DNA of 64,000 bases from Buddleja alternifolia (GCA_019426215.1 CM033402.1:7069246-7133245), one strand, 5' to 3'. Positions 23,665 through 36,069 are shown, counted from the stretch's first letter. The notes: generated by a model from the sequence alone, not told the origin. Numbers and translations: made by a program.

Positions 23665-23676
23665 AAGGTGGAGATT
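23665..23676 (+). promoter_or_regulatory. polypurine tract of copia B
   Basis: AAGGTGGAGATT directly before the 3' LTR, the plus-strand priming site. The same sequence precedes the LTR of element A at 2502-2513. Confidence 0.8.
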
Positions 23677-24167
23677 TGTTGAAGATGGCTCATTTTTCAT
23701 TTGGTTAAAGAATTGGTTGCTATCCCACATAGGAAAACATTGAAAGTGGTGAGTTCAATTCTTGTATAAAGGTGGGCTACCTCTTCACCTTTTAGATATC
23801 CCAAATTGCCTAAGTCTTTTAGCAATTTCTTCTTTCTTCCTCTATAGTTTGTAATAGTTTCACTTTAGTCCTTTAGTGAAATATTTTGGTGGGGTCCGAG
23901 GACGTAGGCTAAATTAGCCGAACCTCGTTAAATTTGGTGTTCTTTATTTTGTGCTATTCTTCAAGTAGCCATTGTTAGTTATAGTTGTAGTGTTATATTG
24001 TGCTATTAAATTCGTCTAGTTAATTCTGTCTAGGAGGTTGGGTTTTAAGCGCGACCGTTGTGACGCCTCCAATCTTTCCTGGGAATTAAATCTAGTGTGG
24101 TTTTCTAGTACAATATTTCCCTCGCTATTTCTATATTTGGTGGAATATGACTCTGAGTTCCACAACA
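23677..24167 (+). repeat. 3' LTR of copia B
   Basis: 491 bp, matching the 5' LTR throughout and followed by the AGTAC target duplication. Confidence 0.95.
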
Positions 24168-24172
24168 AGTAC

Positions 24173-27036
24173 CACCCTAGTAGGTGATGAGTAGCTCTTG
24201 ATGAAACAAAGCGAGTCAAGTTTGTGGTTTGAAACATCGACGTACGTATACTATGTAAAAGTCAAGCAACTCTCGATTTTTCTATAAGATATATATAGAT
24301 GTAACAAAATATTTGCATCGTTGTGGATATAGGAGCGGCAGAAGTGTATATAGAAGCCAATAGTAAATGTGTAGATAAAGAACAAAAAGTTTCTAGAGTA
24401 TGTAAGAGGAGTCTGTAGAGAACTCTTTTTTCTATATCTACCAAGATAGGAAAAGTTGAAGCACAAAACATGCTATAAAGACACTCATACACCATTAACG
24501 TTAATAGCAACGACTTTAGAGAAATTTTTTAAAACTAACTGTTATACTATCATGTAATTAATAACAAAAAAGTTACTGTCAGTTATTTTCATCATTTTCC
24601 TGTAACATTTATTCATATGAACAAGTTTTGGTTTTATTTTTATAAAATCGTTATTTTTTCTATATATATATTCCAATTAGACTGGACACCAAATTCACTC
24701 CAGAAAAGTTTGAAATTATCAAAAACGTATAATATTTATTTATAATTATTTTAGTGTGTTATACTCTATATATATATACATATACTAAATTTTCTTTAGT
24801 ATTTGGATTCCCAAATATGGTCGCTTGTAAGAGTTGTTCAACTTGTTTTTCTCCTTAAAATACTTGCCAGGATTGTTTGGAAATTATATCACATTAAGGA
24901 ACTAATCTCCCTTGATCCCATCAAAGTTTGATTACTTCTAGCTATTTACTTGGTTATATATAGTAATCGCAATTTGCAATACATACCCGTGTTCAAAGGT
25001 CATTGACGACATGTCGCGATCCTGTTTAAGAGGTCTTTTACCTTGATCGAGTTCCATGGTGTTAGTTTTTTTTTCCTTTCCTGAACACATGTAAAACAGT
25101 AAAAGGTGTTTATATAGTCTATATATTCATAATAATTATCGTCTTAAAATTCGGTCAAAATCCCAAAACTTCAACCAAAAGTTTAGTTTTTTTAGGATTT
25201 CGAAGTGAAATCTCACTTTCAGTTCAATTTCACAGAAGATCTGTCGATCGAAATTTTGACTGAAACCCGAAATTTCTATTGAAACCCGAAATTTTTCGAA
25301 ATTGAAAAATAATATTAAATTATTTATATTTGATTTAAATATTTTATATTTAATTATAAAGTGTAAATATTAATTTTAAACATTCTTTTTCTTTCTTAGG
25401 TATCACAATTATCGACTACAAAAAGTTGATATGAAGCGGAATATAACGATTTTTGTTCTCCTAGAAATTTCATATGGTTTTGAATAACATATTATAAGAA
25501 AATTGTACGTGTTTTGGTTTAGCGAAATTTTAAAAATATTTAGTCACTACGTAACTTCAAAATCCTACTTATTTTAATTTTTCACCACATAAGTTACTCA
25601 TACTTAACAAAGCTCACTTTATATAAATTATACACAAAATGTTATTAACGTAAAAAATTTACGATTATACAAATCAAAGATATCCAAAGTTTCATTTAAA
25701 TTTTTTTAATTATTTCTATACATTTCCATTTCTCTAGAATCGAAACTGAAATTATGGATATTCTCAAAATTTCCGTCAATTTTTTTATAAATTTAGTACC
25801 TCGAAATCTACAATGAGACCGATATTTAATACCTTGATAATAATCAGTAACTCGTCAAAGCAAAAAATTTCAATTTTGGTCCTTTATATATGGATTTTAT
25901 GGCAATCAAAGAACTCAAAACTCGCTCAACGGAATCAAAGAACTCAAAACTTGGTTTTGTCTTAGCTCTCCGAGGAGCCCTCTAACTCTCCCCCCTTTGA
26001 GCTCGTCCATTCGTTGGGTGATCCCTTGCTCTCACGTTCGAGTGTTTGCTCGTCGTTTAGGCCCGTGAGTCGTCCTTGGCCTCAAGGAGTGGTGAGCAGC
26101 ATGACTTTCCCCTTCATCCATCATCAAAGATTGGTTTTACCACTCAACTTCGACTCAATTTATCCTTCCTCTTGACCTAGAAAGGCTCGATTATAGATTG
26201 ATAGCTATGATCATTTAACTTCTTATATTAGATATGACGTATGTAATAATGTTTTCAAGAATATACAATTAACATAAATCATGTACGTACACTTCATGCA
26301 TATGTGACAGATGAGAGACTCTAGTTCCAATTTGATTGAGTTCGATCCCAATTAAATCATTTGAAAAATGTATCACATTTGTTATGCAATTAATTAGTTA
26401 ATTAAGTTTGTTCAAACTCAAATTTGGGCGAAGATTGATGTAAAACACTATGTGAAATATTGGAAATTCATATTGGTTGCAAGTAATGTTAGTATTTTAG
26501 TGTTTGACTAATAACACCAGGTATATTTTAATACGTTTTTATTCAAAATGGTTGCAATTTTTTGGTACGTTTTATATTTTAATGGAGTGTTTGCAACATA
26601 AAGTATGATACCGGGGTGCAAAGTGTATATAACTCTTAATATTTATTTGAATGGAATGGATGACATTTATTCAAAAAAAAATAAAAAATCGTTGCTAATT
26701 ATAATACAATGATTGTTTGTCATCCGTCATTTAAATCACCATTTTTCACTTCCATTTGATTTGGTAAGTAATGTTCATAACTAATTGATTTTGATGGATT
26801 GAATATGATCTGATCAATACTTTAAAAATTAAATGGAGGTGAAAAACAGTAGAATGAAAAAAGTTGATATATCGAATTCTCCCAAGTTATAAGTATAACT
26901 GTCAATCTAATCTTAATAACAAAAAAAAATCTAATCTCAAAATAAAAATAATATTCCAATAATTTCAATTTTAAATTCATGATCATAGGTAAAGGTACAT
27001 CATTGACCAGCTAATTAGTTAATAAATAAGGATAAC
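24173..27036. other. intergenic DNA between copia B and the GC island
   Basis: 24320-24430 is the second copy of the B3-unit segment at 7050-7160. 25140-25310 and 25780-25960 carry simple repeats of GAAACCCGAAATTT and CAAAGAACTCAAAACT. No gene recognised. Confidence 0.5.
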
Positions 27037-27150
27037 CTGCCCGCCGGCGGCAACTGTGGGAATTGCGCGGAAACTCCGCCTAGGCCCCCATCAGCGGCTG
27101 TCGGTACTCGCGCGGCACGTGAAATTACGCCGTCGAGCTGTACAAGCCCA
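27037..27150. promoter_or_regulatory. GC-rich island with a G-box, upstream of the U-box gene
   Basis: About 110 bases of markedly GC-rich sequence (CCCGCCGGCGG, CTCGCGCGGCACGTG) in very AT-rich surroundings, about 650 bp upstream of the U-box start codon. It contains a perfect palindromic G-box CACGTG (27116-27121), a binding core for plant bHLH and bZIP factors. A role as a distal promoter element is inference; a fragment of foreign or transposon origin is an alternative. Confidence 0.35.
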
Positions 27151-27719
27151 GATTTTAAATACGCTGCACAGTACAGATATGCATTAATTTTATATACATA
27201 AATACACAGCTAATAATATATATATATATATGTGTATATTTATATGCCCACATAATTATTACAATATATAATTTTTGGAAAGTCAAAAGCACAATATCCA
27301 ACACCGACGATATTGTGGTCTGGTCTGCCCCATGCACTTAAGTCTGCCTCATGCAATAATTCATCTTCTACTAATAAATTAAATTTCACTAAATAAAGTC
27401 GTCTTTGTTTGCATTTGAGTTCTTCTAAAACCTTGGAAAAAGTCCTCTCTTTCGCTCCATATATAATACATATATATATATATATATATTGTGTATGTAT
27501 TGAATTTTCCGTGTTTGACTTTCTCCTAGTTCTTGATATAAAACCTTATCTTTTCTTCATTCATAACATTCATGAACCAATTTTCTCAACTTATCTCATA
27601 TTTACGTACACCACTCAATTTATCTTAATTTCATAACTTCTCTCAAAAAAACCCTGCTGAATATTGAATCTCTTCATGATCTCAACATTTTTAATCTTGA
27701 AAGTGCACTTCTTATAATT

Positions 27720-27720
<1 letters not shown>

Positions 27721-27768
<48 letters not shown>
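27721..27768 (+). repeat. (CT)n(AT)n tract in the U-box gene leader
   Basis: A CT run followed by an AT run, ending about 25 bases before the start codon. CT-rich leaders are common in plant 5' untranslated regions; no specific function can be claimed. Confidence 0.85.
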
Positions 27769-27779
<11 letters not shown>

Positions 27780-27794
27780 TTCTCCTACATATAT

Positions 27795-29006
27795 ATGGAG
27801 CAATCATCCGATGAAATCGAAATCCCTTGTTACTTCCTGTGTCCAATTTCGATGCAGCTGATGAAAGATCCGGTCACAATCTCAACCGGCATAACCTACG
27901 ACCGCGAAAACATCGAAAAATGGCTGTTTTCATGCAAGAACGCCACGTGTCCCGTCACCAAACAGCAGCTTCTAATCACAGACGTCGATCATCTCACCCC
28001 AAATCACACTCTCCGGCGACTCATCCAAGCATGGTGCACCCTCAATTCATTCGAACGAATCCCAACTCCGAAACCCTCCGTCGAAAAATCCCAGATTATA
28101 AAACTCCTCAACGAAGCCCAGAATTCATCAACATCGCAGATCACTTGCCTTCGTAGGCTCCGATCGATCGCGCATAGAAACGAGAGCAGCCGAAGCCATC
28201 TACAGGCCGCGGGCGCCGTTGACTTTCTTCTGTCAGTTGTCAGAAAAAACGAAGATTCCAGCTACGAGGCACTGACTATCCTGCAAGTAATGGATTTGTC
28301 AGATTCAGATTTGAAATCCTTTTTTCGAGGTAATGGAGAAGTTTTGAACTCATTTATGGAAGTATTGGAAAATGGAAATTTTCAGGATCGAGCTCGAGCA
28401 ATAATGCTATTGAAATCGGCATTTAAGGTAGCGGATCCGGCCCATTTGATCGGATCGGAACCCGAATTATTCAAACAAATAGTTCATATCCTGAGAGACA
28501 AGATCTCGCAGCAAGCCACGAAAGCCGCATTGAAGCTGCTAATGGAGCTATGCCCATGGGGGCGAAACCGGATCAAGGCGGTTGAAAACGGCGCCGTTTT
28601 CGTGCTAATCGAGCTGCTTCTCGATCAAACGTCGGCTGATAGAAGGGCTTGTGAGCTTATCCTGACGGTGTTGGATCTGCTCTGCGGCTGCGCCGACGGC
28701 CGAGCCGAGCTGCTGAGACACGGGGCTGGATTAGCCGTCGTTTCGAAGAAAATACTTAGGGTTTCGCATGCGGCGAGCGAGAGGGCGGTGAGGATTCTTT
28801 GTTCGATTTCGAAGCATTCGTCGAATTCTAAGGTTCTTCAAGAAATGTTGCACTTTGGGGTTGTTACGAAACTGTGTTTCGTGATGCAAGTTGATGCTGG
28901 TAAGAGAACTAGGGAAAGGGTTAAGGAAATATTGAGGTTGAATTCTAGGGTTTGGAAGGATTCTTCTTGTATTCCATCTCATTTACTTTCTTCTTATCCA
29001 TCTTAG
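27795..29006 (+). CDS. PUB23: PUB22/23-like U-box E3 ubiquitin ligase
   Basis: An intact 403-residue protein in a single exon, the usual structure and length of the PUB22/23/24 clade (about 410-435 residues). The U-box spans about residues 10-84: IPCYFLCPISMQLMKDPV, TGITYDRENIEKWL, CPVTKQQL and the TPNHTLRRLIQAWC helix. The rest is an ARM-repeat superhelix with clade hallmarks (ATKAALKLLMELCPWGRNR, LDLLCGCADGRAELL, KKILRVSHAASERAVRIL, RVWKDSSC near the C-terminus). U-box proteins recruit E2 enzymes; Arabidopsis PUB22/23/24 ubiquitinate targets such as the exocyst subunit Exo70B2 and dampen pattern-triggered immunity and drought responses. The start is the first ATG after a CT/AT-rich leader. 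It is the only gene here with no visible damage. PUB22 and PUB23 cannot be separated from sequence alone. Confidence 0.95.
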   Translation: MEQSSDEIEIPCYFLCPISMQLMKDPVTISTGITYDRENIEKWLFSCKNATCPVTKQQLLITDVDHLTPNHTLRRLIQAWCTLNSFERIPTPKPSVEKSQIIKLLNEAQNSSTSQITCLRRLRSIAHRNESSRSHLQAAGAVDFLLSVVRKNEDSSYEALTILQVMDLSDSDLKSFFRGNGEVLNSFMEVLENGNFQDRARAIMLLKSAFKVADPAHLIGSEPELFKQIVHILRDKISQQATKAALKLLMELCPWGRNRIKAVENGAVFVLIELLLDQTSADRRACELILTVLDLLCGCADGRAELLRHGAGLAVVSKKILRVSHAASERAVRILCSISKHSSNSKVLQEMLHFGVVTKLCFVMQVDAGKRTRERVKEILRLNSRVWKDSSCIPSHLLSSYPS

Positions 29007-31673
29007 GAAAATTTTGAGATGGACCGGGTTATTGAAGTAGGTTTATCTAACATCGTTAAATGTAGGTAATTTAAATATTTTTTACGATCTTGTCCCTGCA
29101 TCTAATGATGTTTGAAGTATATACCGGACTTGTTGTGTCTTACAATCACCCATCTTGTTAGATGATTTTTTTTGGTTTTATTTGTTTTTTAACAAAATTG
29201 ATCAATGGATTAGACAGAAGTGGGAAAATATTTTTGAACGAACCCCGTTGTGATTTCATTGCCATGTGATATATATTTACATTTTAAGAAAAGAATTGTA
29301 CATTGGGAACAATAGTTTACTTTTTCATATTGAAAATGCAAATAAATTGAAATAGATGATGTGAATTGCAAGGTGAAGAATTTACTCAATTGAACTATGT
29401 ATTTAATTTTAGATGTTATATTAGAATACATGTCATAAATATCAAATAATACTAATTTACAATCCATAAACAATTATTACAATCATCTAACCAATTATTA
29501 TGAAAGAAGAGAAATTAAGTAGAACCCGACACCTAGTCTAGTATCTTGGGGCCTTCGTTTTGCCACAAGAGCAAGGCTTCATCTGCATTTCATTTAAAAA
29601 ACTACGTTATCATGCATAATTGGGTCATTAATCCGTTTTCTTTCTACATCAAAAGATAATATTAGTGATAAAATTCAGATTGACATTGTCAAAATTGTGA
29701 CTAGATATATATAATTAGTGATAATAAATTTTACCTTGTCACAATATTGATTTTTAGTGACAAAAGTTTTTTTAAGTCGTCACTATCGATAATTAATGAC
29801 ACATGCTTAATAACAACTTAGTGATAAAACAAATTAAATAGAGTGACAACTCTATTGTTGTCATTGTCACTAAAGATGTGTCAATACTAATTGTCAATAG
29901 AGACAATAATTAATTTTTTTGTCATTAATTATCAAATTAACACTTATATACAATTATATATATATATATATATATTTACCATGTAATTATCTAAGGAACT
30001 AATCCCGAGTCACTAACGTTCCTAAGAATGCATGACTAAATTGTTCTTCGAAGTTAGAAACAAACAAGTACCATGTGATTAAGTACTAATAATCTGTGAA
30101 AAACGTGCATTATCAACGTTTGACTTTGACTATTACTTTTGCATATTTTTTAGTCAAAATTCACTCCAAGTTGCAACTAACCTAGCGGCTATCCACTAAA
30201 GAAAAGGTAAATTTATTTTTTTTCATTTTTGGCTAAGTAAAGAAAAGGTAATCTATAATTATGGCAAGGAACGATGTATCCAAGAATGAAAATGTTGAAA
30301 TTAGGGAAGTTCCAAATCAAATACTGCATGCTTCTTTTGAAATTAAAAGTAAGAAGAATTTCAACTATATGGTTAAACACATGTACTTGTCCCCTTCAAC
30401 CAAGTTAATATAGTGTTTTTTTTTTTTAATTTTACCTGTTTCAATATTCTAGCTACGGGAATAATTTAAATATTTAAAATAATATTATTTAAACTTAATT
30501 ATGTAAAATAACTAATAAAATTTACATTAGACCAACTAAATAAAGTTATGCATAATGTGATGACCACTTTTAAAGCATTAATTAATAAACTAATTTTATT
30601 TCTAATTATCATAAATAATTTTTAAGCAAGTAATAGTCATAAAGTTGGTGTGATTGAAATCATCACTTGTAAAATGAAGAAATGTTCGAAAGGAATAGTC
30701 CTATTTCGGGTAATAAGTCGTATTTTTCTTGTGTAACATCGGTGAATTCAATTTGTCTATTCGTTACAAAATTTTTCAATTGCATCCCGTAAATATTAAC
30801 ATATCTAACATTGCATCTCATCCCAAATTTAACTTTCCGTCAAAAACTTAACAACTGTTCATAATTGCATGCATGTACTATTTGTGTAGCCATTAGTAAT
30901 TAACAGAGTTTTGGAGGGCTATAAAATAAAATCAACCAACAAATCAACAATATTGAAATAGAAAATGACGCGATTCATCTTTAAATATGTTTTTTTCCTA
31001 AAAAACAAACCCACAAAAGCCCCACATTCATTAACAAGTACATAAAAATATTTTTCAAACTATTGCTATAGGACAAACCCTAATACAATATAAACTTAAA
31101 CAATTCAACGTCGGTCAAATATTCTACACGGGACCTCATAGCACACTTTGCCCTTGTTTGATTTTGAATGTCTTTGGACGATTTCAGCTGAATTTGGTGG
31201 AGAAATATTAGGGTTTTCAATTGAGAGAAATTAAGGTGACAAGAATATGATTAAGGTTTTATTTTTGTGCTAATGACCATTTTATACTTTGTGCGTGGCA
31301 TGTGCGTTCTCTATTAAGTATTTGACAAAGTCTTAAAATGTACTCAATACGAGTTCTTAATTTTTATGTTTTTTTAAGAATGAGGTGCAACATCAGATTT
31401 TGTAATTTTGTAAGTACTTCTGTAAGTGACCTTTGATCCCGAAAACATGTCCTGACCCGTGGTAGCCGACTGAAACCGACCCTACATAACTTTTATATAA
31501 ATAAAAAAATGATCTTGGGCCATAAAGTTATTATATATTATAATTATGGGCTTGGCCCATACTTGAGCATAATTTGACCTCTGGAAGCGTTTTAGTCCAT
31601 GGTAAATTGCAACTCAACTAAATGAATTAGCTACATAGTACATATCGTGAATATTAATTAGTAACAATCTATA
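29007..31673. other. 3' flank of the U-box gene and intergenic DNA
   Basis: 29007 to about 29120 is the probable 3' untranslated region. 29655-29945 contains many short copies of GTGAC/GTCAC (TAGTGACAA, TTGTCACTA), like the subterminal repeats of CACTA-type or other DNA transposons, but no ends were defined. The remainder is AT-rich with no recognisable gene. Confidence 0.45.
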
Positions 31674-31682
31674 ATAAACTAG

Positions 31683-31823
31683 GGGAAATTTTAGCCCGCT
31701 CCCGGCTCGGCCAAACTCATGTATATTTTATAAAATAACTTACCAATTATATGACAAGTGTAATACACTCTCTTTGTGAAATACACTTGGGTGCGGCCAA
31801 GTCGGGTTTGGCTAGAATTTTCC
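31683..31823. mobile_element. 141-bp MULE-type MITE, copy 2
   Basis: TIRs GGGAAATTTTAGCC / GGCTAGAATTTTCC, an inner inverted pair, and a perfect 9-bp duplication ATAAACTAG (31674-31682, 31824-31832). Same family as 5701-5843. Confidence 0.88.
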
Positions 31824-32104
31824 ATAAACTAGCAACTCATACAATTAACTAACTATCAATAAGTAGAGAAAGATCCACACATTATTGAGGAACTAGAACC
31901 TAGACCTTTAATGTAGTGGAGCCAGGAAGAAAGCATTTTTGGTTCCATAACTTGGCCCTTATGCGATTTTAGTCCTAGTATTCTTGAGCCACAATTTCAG
32001 TGGAAGATCATATAAATAAAATAGCATTTGAAAGTAATTGAATCAATTAACATATGGCACTTTGAAAATTTGAGTAAAAATCAGATCAACTTAGATTATT
32101 GAAA

Positions 32105-32531
32105 TCTATATATAATAAAATACAACCTTTGATATATATTTATTTGATTTGATTTGGATATATACATAGTTATTAATCTTTTTCTAAAACATTCAAATTT
32201 TAAAATTCAAAATAACTTCGTCACCAATATCAATTTAAATTCAAATGAAAAACTAACCAATATCATTTAAATTCAAGTAAAAAACTAACAAATATCATTT
32301 AAATTCAAATAAAAAACTAACCTTTTTATATTTATTTTTATCATTAATGATATTTATCAATTATTTTATTTTTTATATTCATTTTATTCAGTTTACTGGT
32401 CATATATTATTATTCTTTAATTAAAATATATAATTTAATACCCATATAAATAAAATGATAGTCATAAAACTTGAATTGAACTAATAATTTTGTATACTAT
32501 AAATATATAAATTATATAATGACACACAAAG

Positions 32532-32571
<40 letters not shown>

Positions 32572-32623
32572 TATTTTGATCAATGTAATAAGTATTCCGT
32601 GCCTTGGCACGGGTTTCGCTAGT
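32105..32623 (+). mobile_element. non-autonomous Helitron-like element
   Basis: The 5' end TCTATATATAATAAAA follows an A. The 3' end has a perfect 7-bp hairpin (CCGTGCC-TT-GGCACGG, 32597-32612) six bases before CTAGT (32619-32623), followed by T. TC start, hairpin, CTRRT end and insertion between A and T are the Helitron hallmarks. It is 519 bp with no Rep/helicase frame. It contains a short tandem repeat (32223-32319) and a CA/TA microsatellite. Confidence 0.72.
32223..32319 (+). repeat. minisatellite, three units of about 31 bp
   Basis: Three near-identical copies of ACCAATATCATTTAAATTCA plus AATAAAAAACTA, inside the Helitron-like element. Confidence 0.85.
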
Positions 32624-33175
32624 TCATTATAGAAACTTGAGTAATGGTAACCTAGATTGTTTCCGGATGGGCTCAATTCTCAATACAAATCCAATTCGAC
32701 TAAAATTAATAGCTCAAATCCACTCTTGGGCCGACAACTCAAATGCTCCTAATGTAATTGTACAGTGTAACTAAAATACTTAATTATTTAACCAAAACTA
32801 AGCATTACTCATCGATTGATTCTATTGCAACTAGGATGTGGATAAATCGTGTTGAGTGGTCTTGTTAAAATTTGTTTAATTTCTTATTAAACTCGGAAAT
32901 TTATATTAATTTTAAGAAATTCAAACGAATTTTAACTGAATTTAGTTAGAATAGTTTGATATTTTTTTATATATTGTTTCTTATTGAAACGAGCTCGAGC
33001 CACTTAAGTTTTATTGGAATGAAAAATATTTTCAAATTTATTTCATTATGATAAACAAATCGAATTCAAACAAATTCTTAACTATGCATAGTTGTCAAGT
33101 ATTTTGGCTTGTGTTTCGGCCCCCAAATTCAATTGCCATGTAATATATAAGAGAGGAATGATACATATGACAAAT

Positions 33176-33628
33176 GGAAAATTGCCTTTTTGTCCCTATA
33201 TATTTGGTCCTTTCAATTTCAGCATCATTTGTTATGGGATTCTAATATATTGTGTCCCTTAACATTTAAAATTCCCACATTTGGTGTCAACCAAAATTTT
33301 CGTCCAAAATTTAACGATTGATCACTCCGTTAGTCAATATTTTGGCCGGTTTTTCTGGTTAGAATTCGTGCATGATTGCACTCACACACGGATTATATTC
33401 AATATCACGATATTTCTATTCAATATCACGTGCCACTCACACACAAAATCTCACCCAAAAAGGGTCAAAATATTGGCTAATGGAGTTGACCGTTAGATTT
33501 TGGACGAAAATCTCGATTGAGACCAAATGTGAGATTTTTTAAGTTACATAATACAATGTGAAAATCTCGTAACGAGTGGATCCAAAATTAAAAATAGCCA
33601 AATATATGAGACCAAAAATGCAGGTTCC
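33176..33628. mobile_element. foldback MITE family E, copy 2
   Basis: Nearly the whole 453 bp is one imperfect palindrome: the left arm from GGAAAATTGCCTTTTTGTCCC pairs with the right arm ending GAGACCAAAAATGCAGGTTCC, with a centre around 33400. Relatives at 6616-7036 and 35190-35487. Confidence 0.72.
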
Positions 33629-34323
33629 ATAAGATAAATTACTCAAACATTAAGAAAAGGAGATTTGAATAGCACATACGTTGACATTTGACTGATAGAT
33701 TAGGCCGGTGGTCTCTAATTGGGCAAAGTGTATGAGCATTGAGTAGATATATAATAGGGATTAGGGATAATTAAATTTGTACTAACAAGTGTAGTTATAC
33801 GTATTTTTCCTCCTGCATCTGAGATTACCATTAATTATCTTATCTACTAAATTGTGCATTATAATTATCAATGAGATCAACAAAATGCTGATGTCATCAT
33901 ATTTTTTTGGCAAACTTCAAAAGCGTCCTTGTCTAAACTTTGGTATATTTGTGATGACCAAAATAATCTGAGGGGGTTCAATGTAATTTTGTAAATATCA
34001 AAAGATTGAAATGTATTGTTAAGATCATACAATGGGGACTTATAATATTTATATTGTTTTGTAATTTCAAAAATTTATAGGTGGTTTTATGTAATTTATT
34101 GCTTGATGTTTGAAATAAATAATTTATACATACTTCCCATTTGATACATATAAACCATAACATATATCACTACGACAAAAAAATAAACACTACAGATGTC
34201 TATTACTTATTCCGCTACCGGCCTTCACTTCAATCGCTCTTGGCTTCTTTGGCTGCGTTTAGGGTTTAGGGATAAATTTAGTGTAATTATCTCTGTTAAA
34301 TTAAAAAAAAAAGATATATAAAA

Positions 34324-34359
<36 letters not shown>

Positions 34360-35189
34360 CATGAGATCAAAATGCAAGGGTTCAAGTCATACCAAATGTG
34401 AGTTTTAATCTCAGTCTAAAATTGCTAAAATTCTTTAATTTAATTTGTTATTGTTTTAATTGATATATGGACGTTTACTTAATCACTTCACAATTTGTTT
34501 TAGAAAAATTAATCAGAATTAGACATAATCACAATTAAACAAAACTCTTCATATATCATACGTTTGATTTGGTAGATTGTGTCAAGTGGTAAACGCTTTG
34601 TGATATTAAAAATGATAATTATTTAATAGCGAAAACACCACTTTGGAGAGAGTTTCTCTTTGCGCAACCCGTCGTCCCAAGGATTAGACTAATCATACCG
34701 TTGTACTAGGAATTAGACTAATCTTTTGCAGCAATATATATTTATATAGATATTTATTCAATTTGGTAAATTTATTTATTACTATAAAATTTTGATTTAA
34801 GATAATCTCGATCTCAACACGTAATGATGAAAATTTTTATGGTTTCATAAAGAAAGTCATGAATAAGTTCAGTGATGGGTCTAGAAAGGGTCACATACCT
34901 TGACATAATATAATTTAAAAAGATGTAAAATTGAAAAATGAAGAAAAAAAGATTAAAATACTTGGATTAATTAATTAGGTATTAAAACCTTTCGGTAAAC
35001 ATGACATGATGTTTGATGTGAAAAACCTGTTTTCGATCTGATTATCCCCTTTTAATACTTGGTAGTCTAAGTTTAATTAGTTTACTTTTACGGCACGTAT
35101 GGTACGATGATTGAACATTCCAAAAAAGTTTAATTTAGGTGGAAAGAGATTCCACCTAGAATAGTCTTTTACATGTCATTGTTTGGTTA

Positions 35190-35487
35190 CACAACATTTT
35201 GACTGATTTTTCTGTGGAGAATTCTTGTGTGAATGCACTCATATGGATTATATTCAATACCATAATGTTTATATTCAATATCACGTGACACTCACACAAA
35301 AAAAACTCCCAAAAAATTGGTCATAATGTTGACTAACGGAGTTGACTGTTAAATTTTGGATGAAAAATTCTATTGGGACTAAATTTGAGAATTTTTCAAC
35401 ATTATGGGACACAATGTAAAAATTTCATAACGAATGAGACTAAAATTAAAAAGTTGTAAACATATGAAACAAAAATGTGATTTTCCC
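35190..35487. mobile_element. foldback MITE family E, copy 3 (left arm truncated)
   Basis: Shares the central block (GGATTATATTCAATA.CA, CAATATCACGTG.CACTCACACA) and the right arm (GACTAACGGAGTTGACTG ... CAAAAATGTGATTTTCCC) with copy 2, but most of the left arm is missing. Confidence 0.6.
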
Positions 35488-35672
35488 CAAGTGCAAAAAT
35501 CTAATTTTTGATATAGGACCATGACGGTGTACGTACTCTGAATAGTGAAGAGCTAGGCAAATTAGTAGAAATAAATTCCAAACCGCAGCCATCAAGAATG
35601 TTAGACCCGCATTATTTTTATTGATGGTTGCGACCAATTAGTATATAAAAATCACCCTAATATATATATATA

Positions 35673-35755
35673 GGGACAATTACACTGGACATACTTGAGG
35701 TATTGCAAAATTATAAAAAACATCCCCTAATTCAACAAATTACATCTAATAACCA
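35673..35755 (+). repeat. MULE left terminal inverted repeat
   Basis: Matches the inverted right end over about 80 bp with scattered substitutions and small indels. Confidence 0.88.
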
Positions 35756-36069
35756 TTCCGTTTCCGCCGTCAAACATTGAGCACTATTCGTTAGGGTTTC
35801 AGTACGACACCGTTAAAATTGTAGGTGGACTTCCGAAAATACCCCTAACCTTTCTTTAAGTGGGAAACCCAAATTTTTTCAAACAAATATACCCTTTTGA
35901 TGTTATTTGTAATATTTTTAAAACTATAAATGTTATATGTAATATTATGTAATGTATAGGTGTGTAAATGTAAGTTTTCTATTTTTTAAAAAAGTAACCG
36001 TTTATATCCGTTGGCCTCTTGTTCCTATATATACCCAAGTGTTTTTGTACATATTTTCACAGATTGAAA

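Larger units (their letters stand above)
19553..24167 (+). mobile_element. copia B (Tnt1-like), complete insertion, RNase H deleted
   Basis: A 4,615-bp insertion with two 491-bp LTRs in which I found no differences, a primer-binding site complementary to initiator tRNA-Met, a polypurine stretch and a perfect 5-bp target duplication AGTAC (19548-19552 and 24168-24172). These point to a very recent insertion. Compared with element A, 541 bp (A 1901-2441) are replaced by 4 bp, which removes RNase H. Element B therefore could not complete reverse transcription by itself. Confidence 0.95.
32624..35663. other. AT-rich intergenic DNA with foldback MITEs
   Basis: Apart from the two family-E MITE copies below and a (TA)n run at about 34327-34356, I see nothing assignable. 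34166-34180 (CACTACGACAAAAAA) resembles a CACTA terminus but lacks a partner. No gene recognised. Confidence 0.45.

Noticed and set aside
27134..27145. GAGCTGTACAAG, identical to the end of commonly used GFP coding sequence
   Set aside because: Only 12 bases match; flanks do not resemble a reporter gene, so chance.
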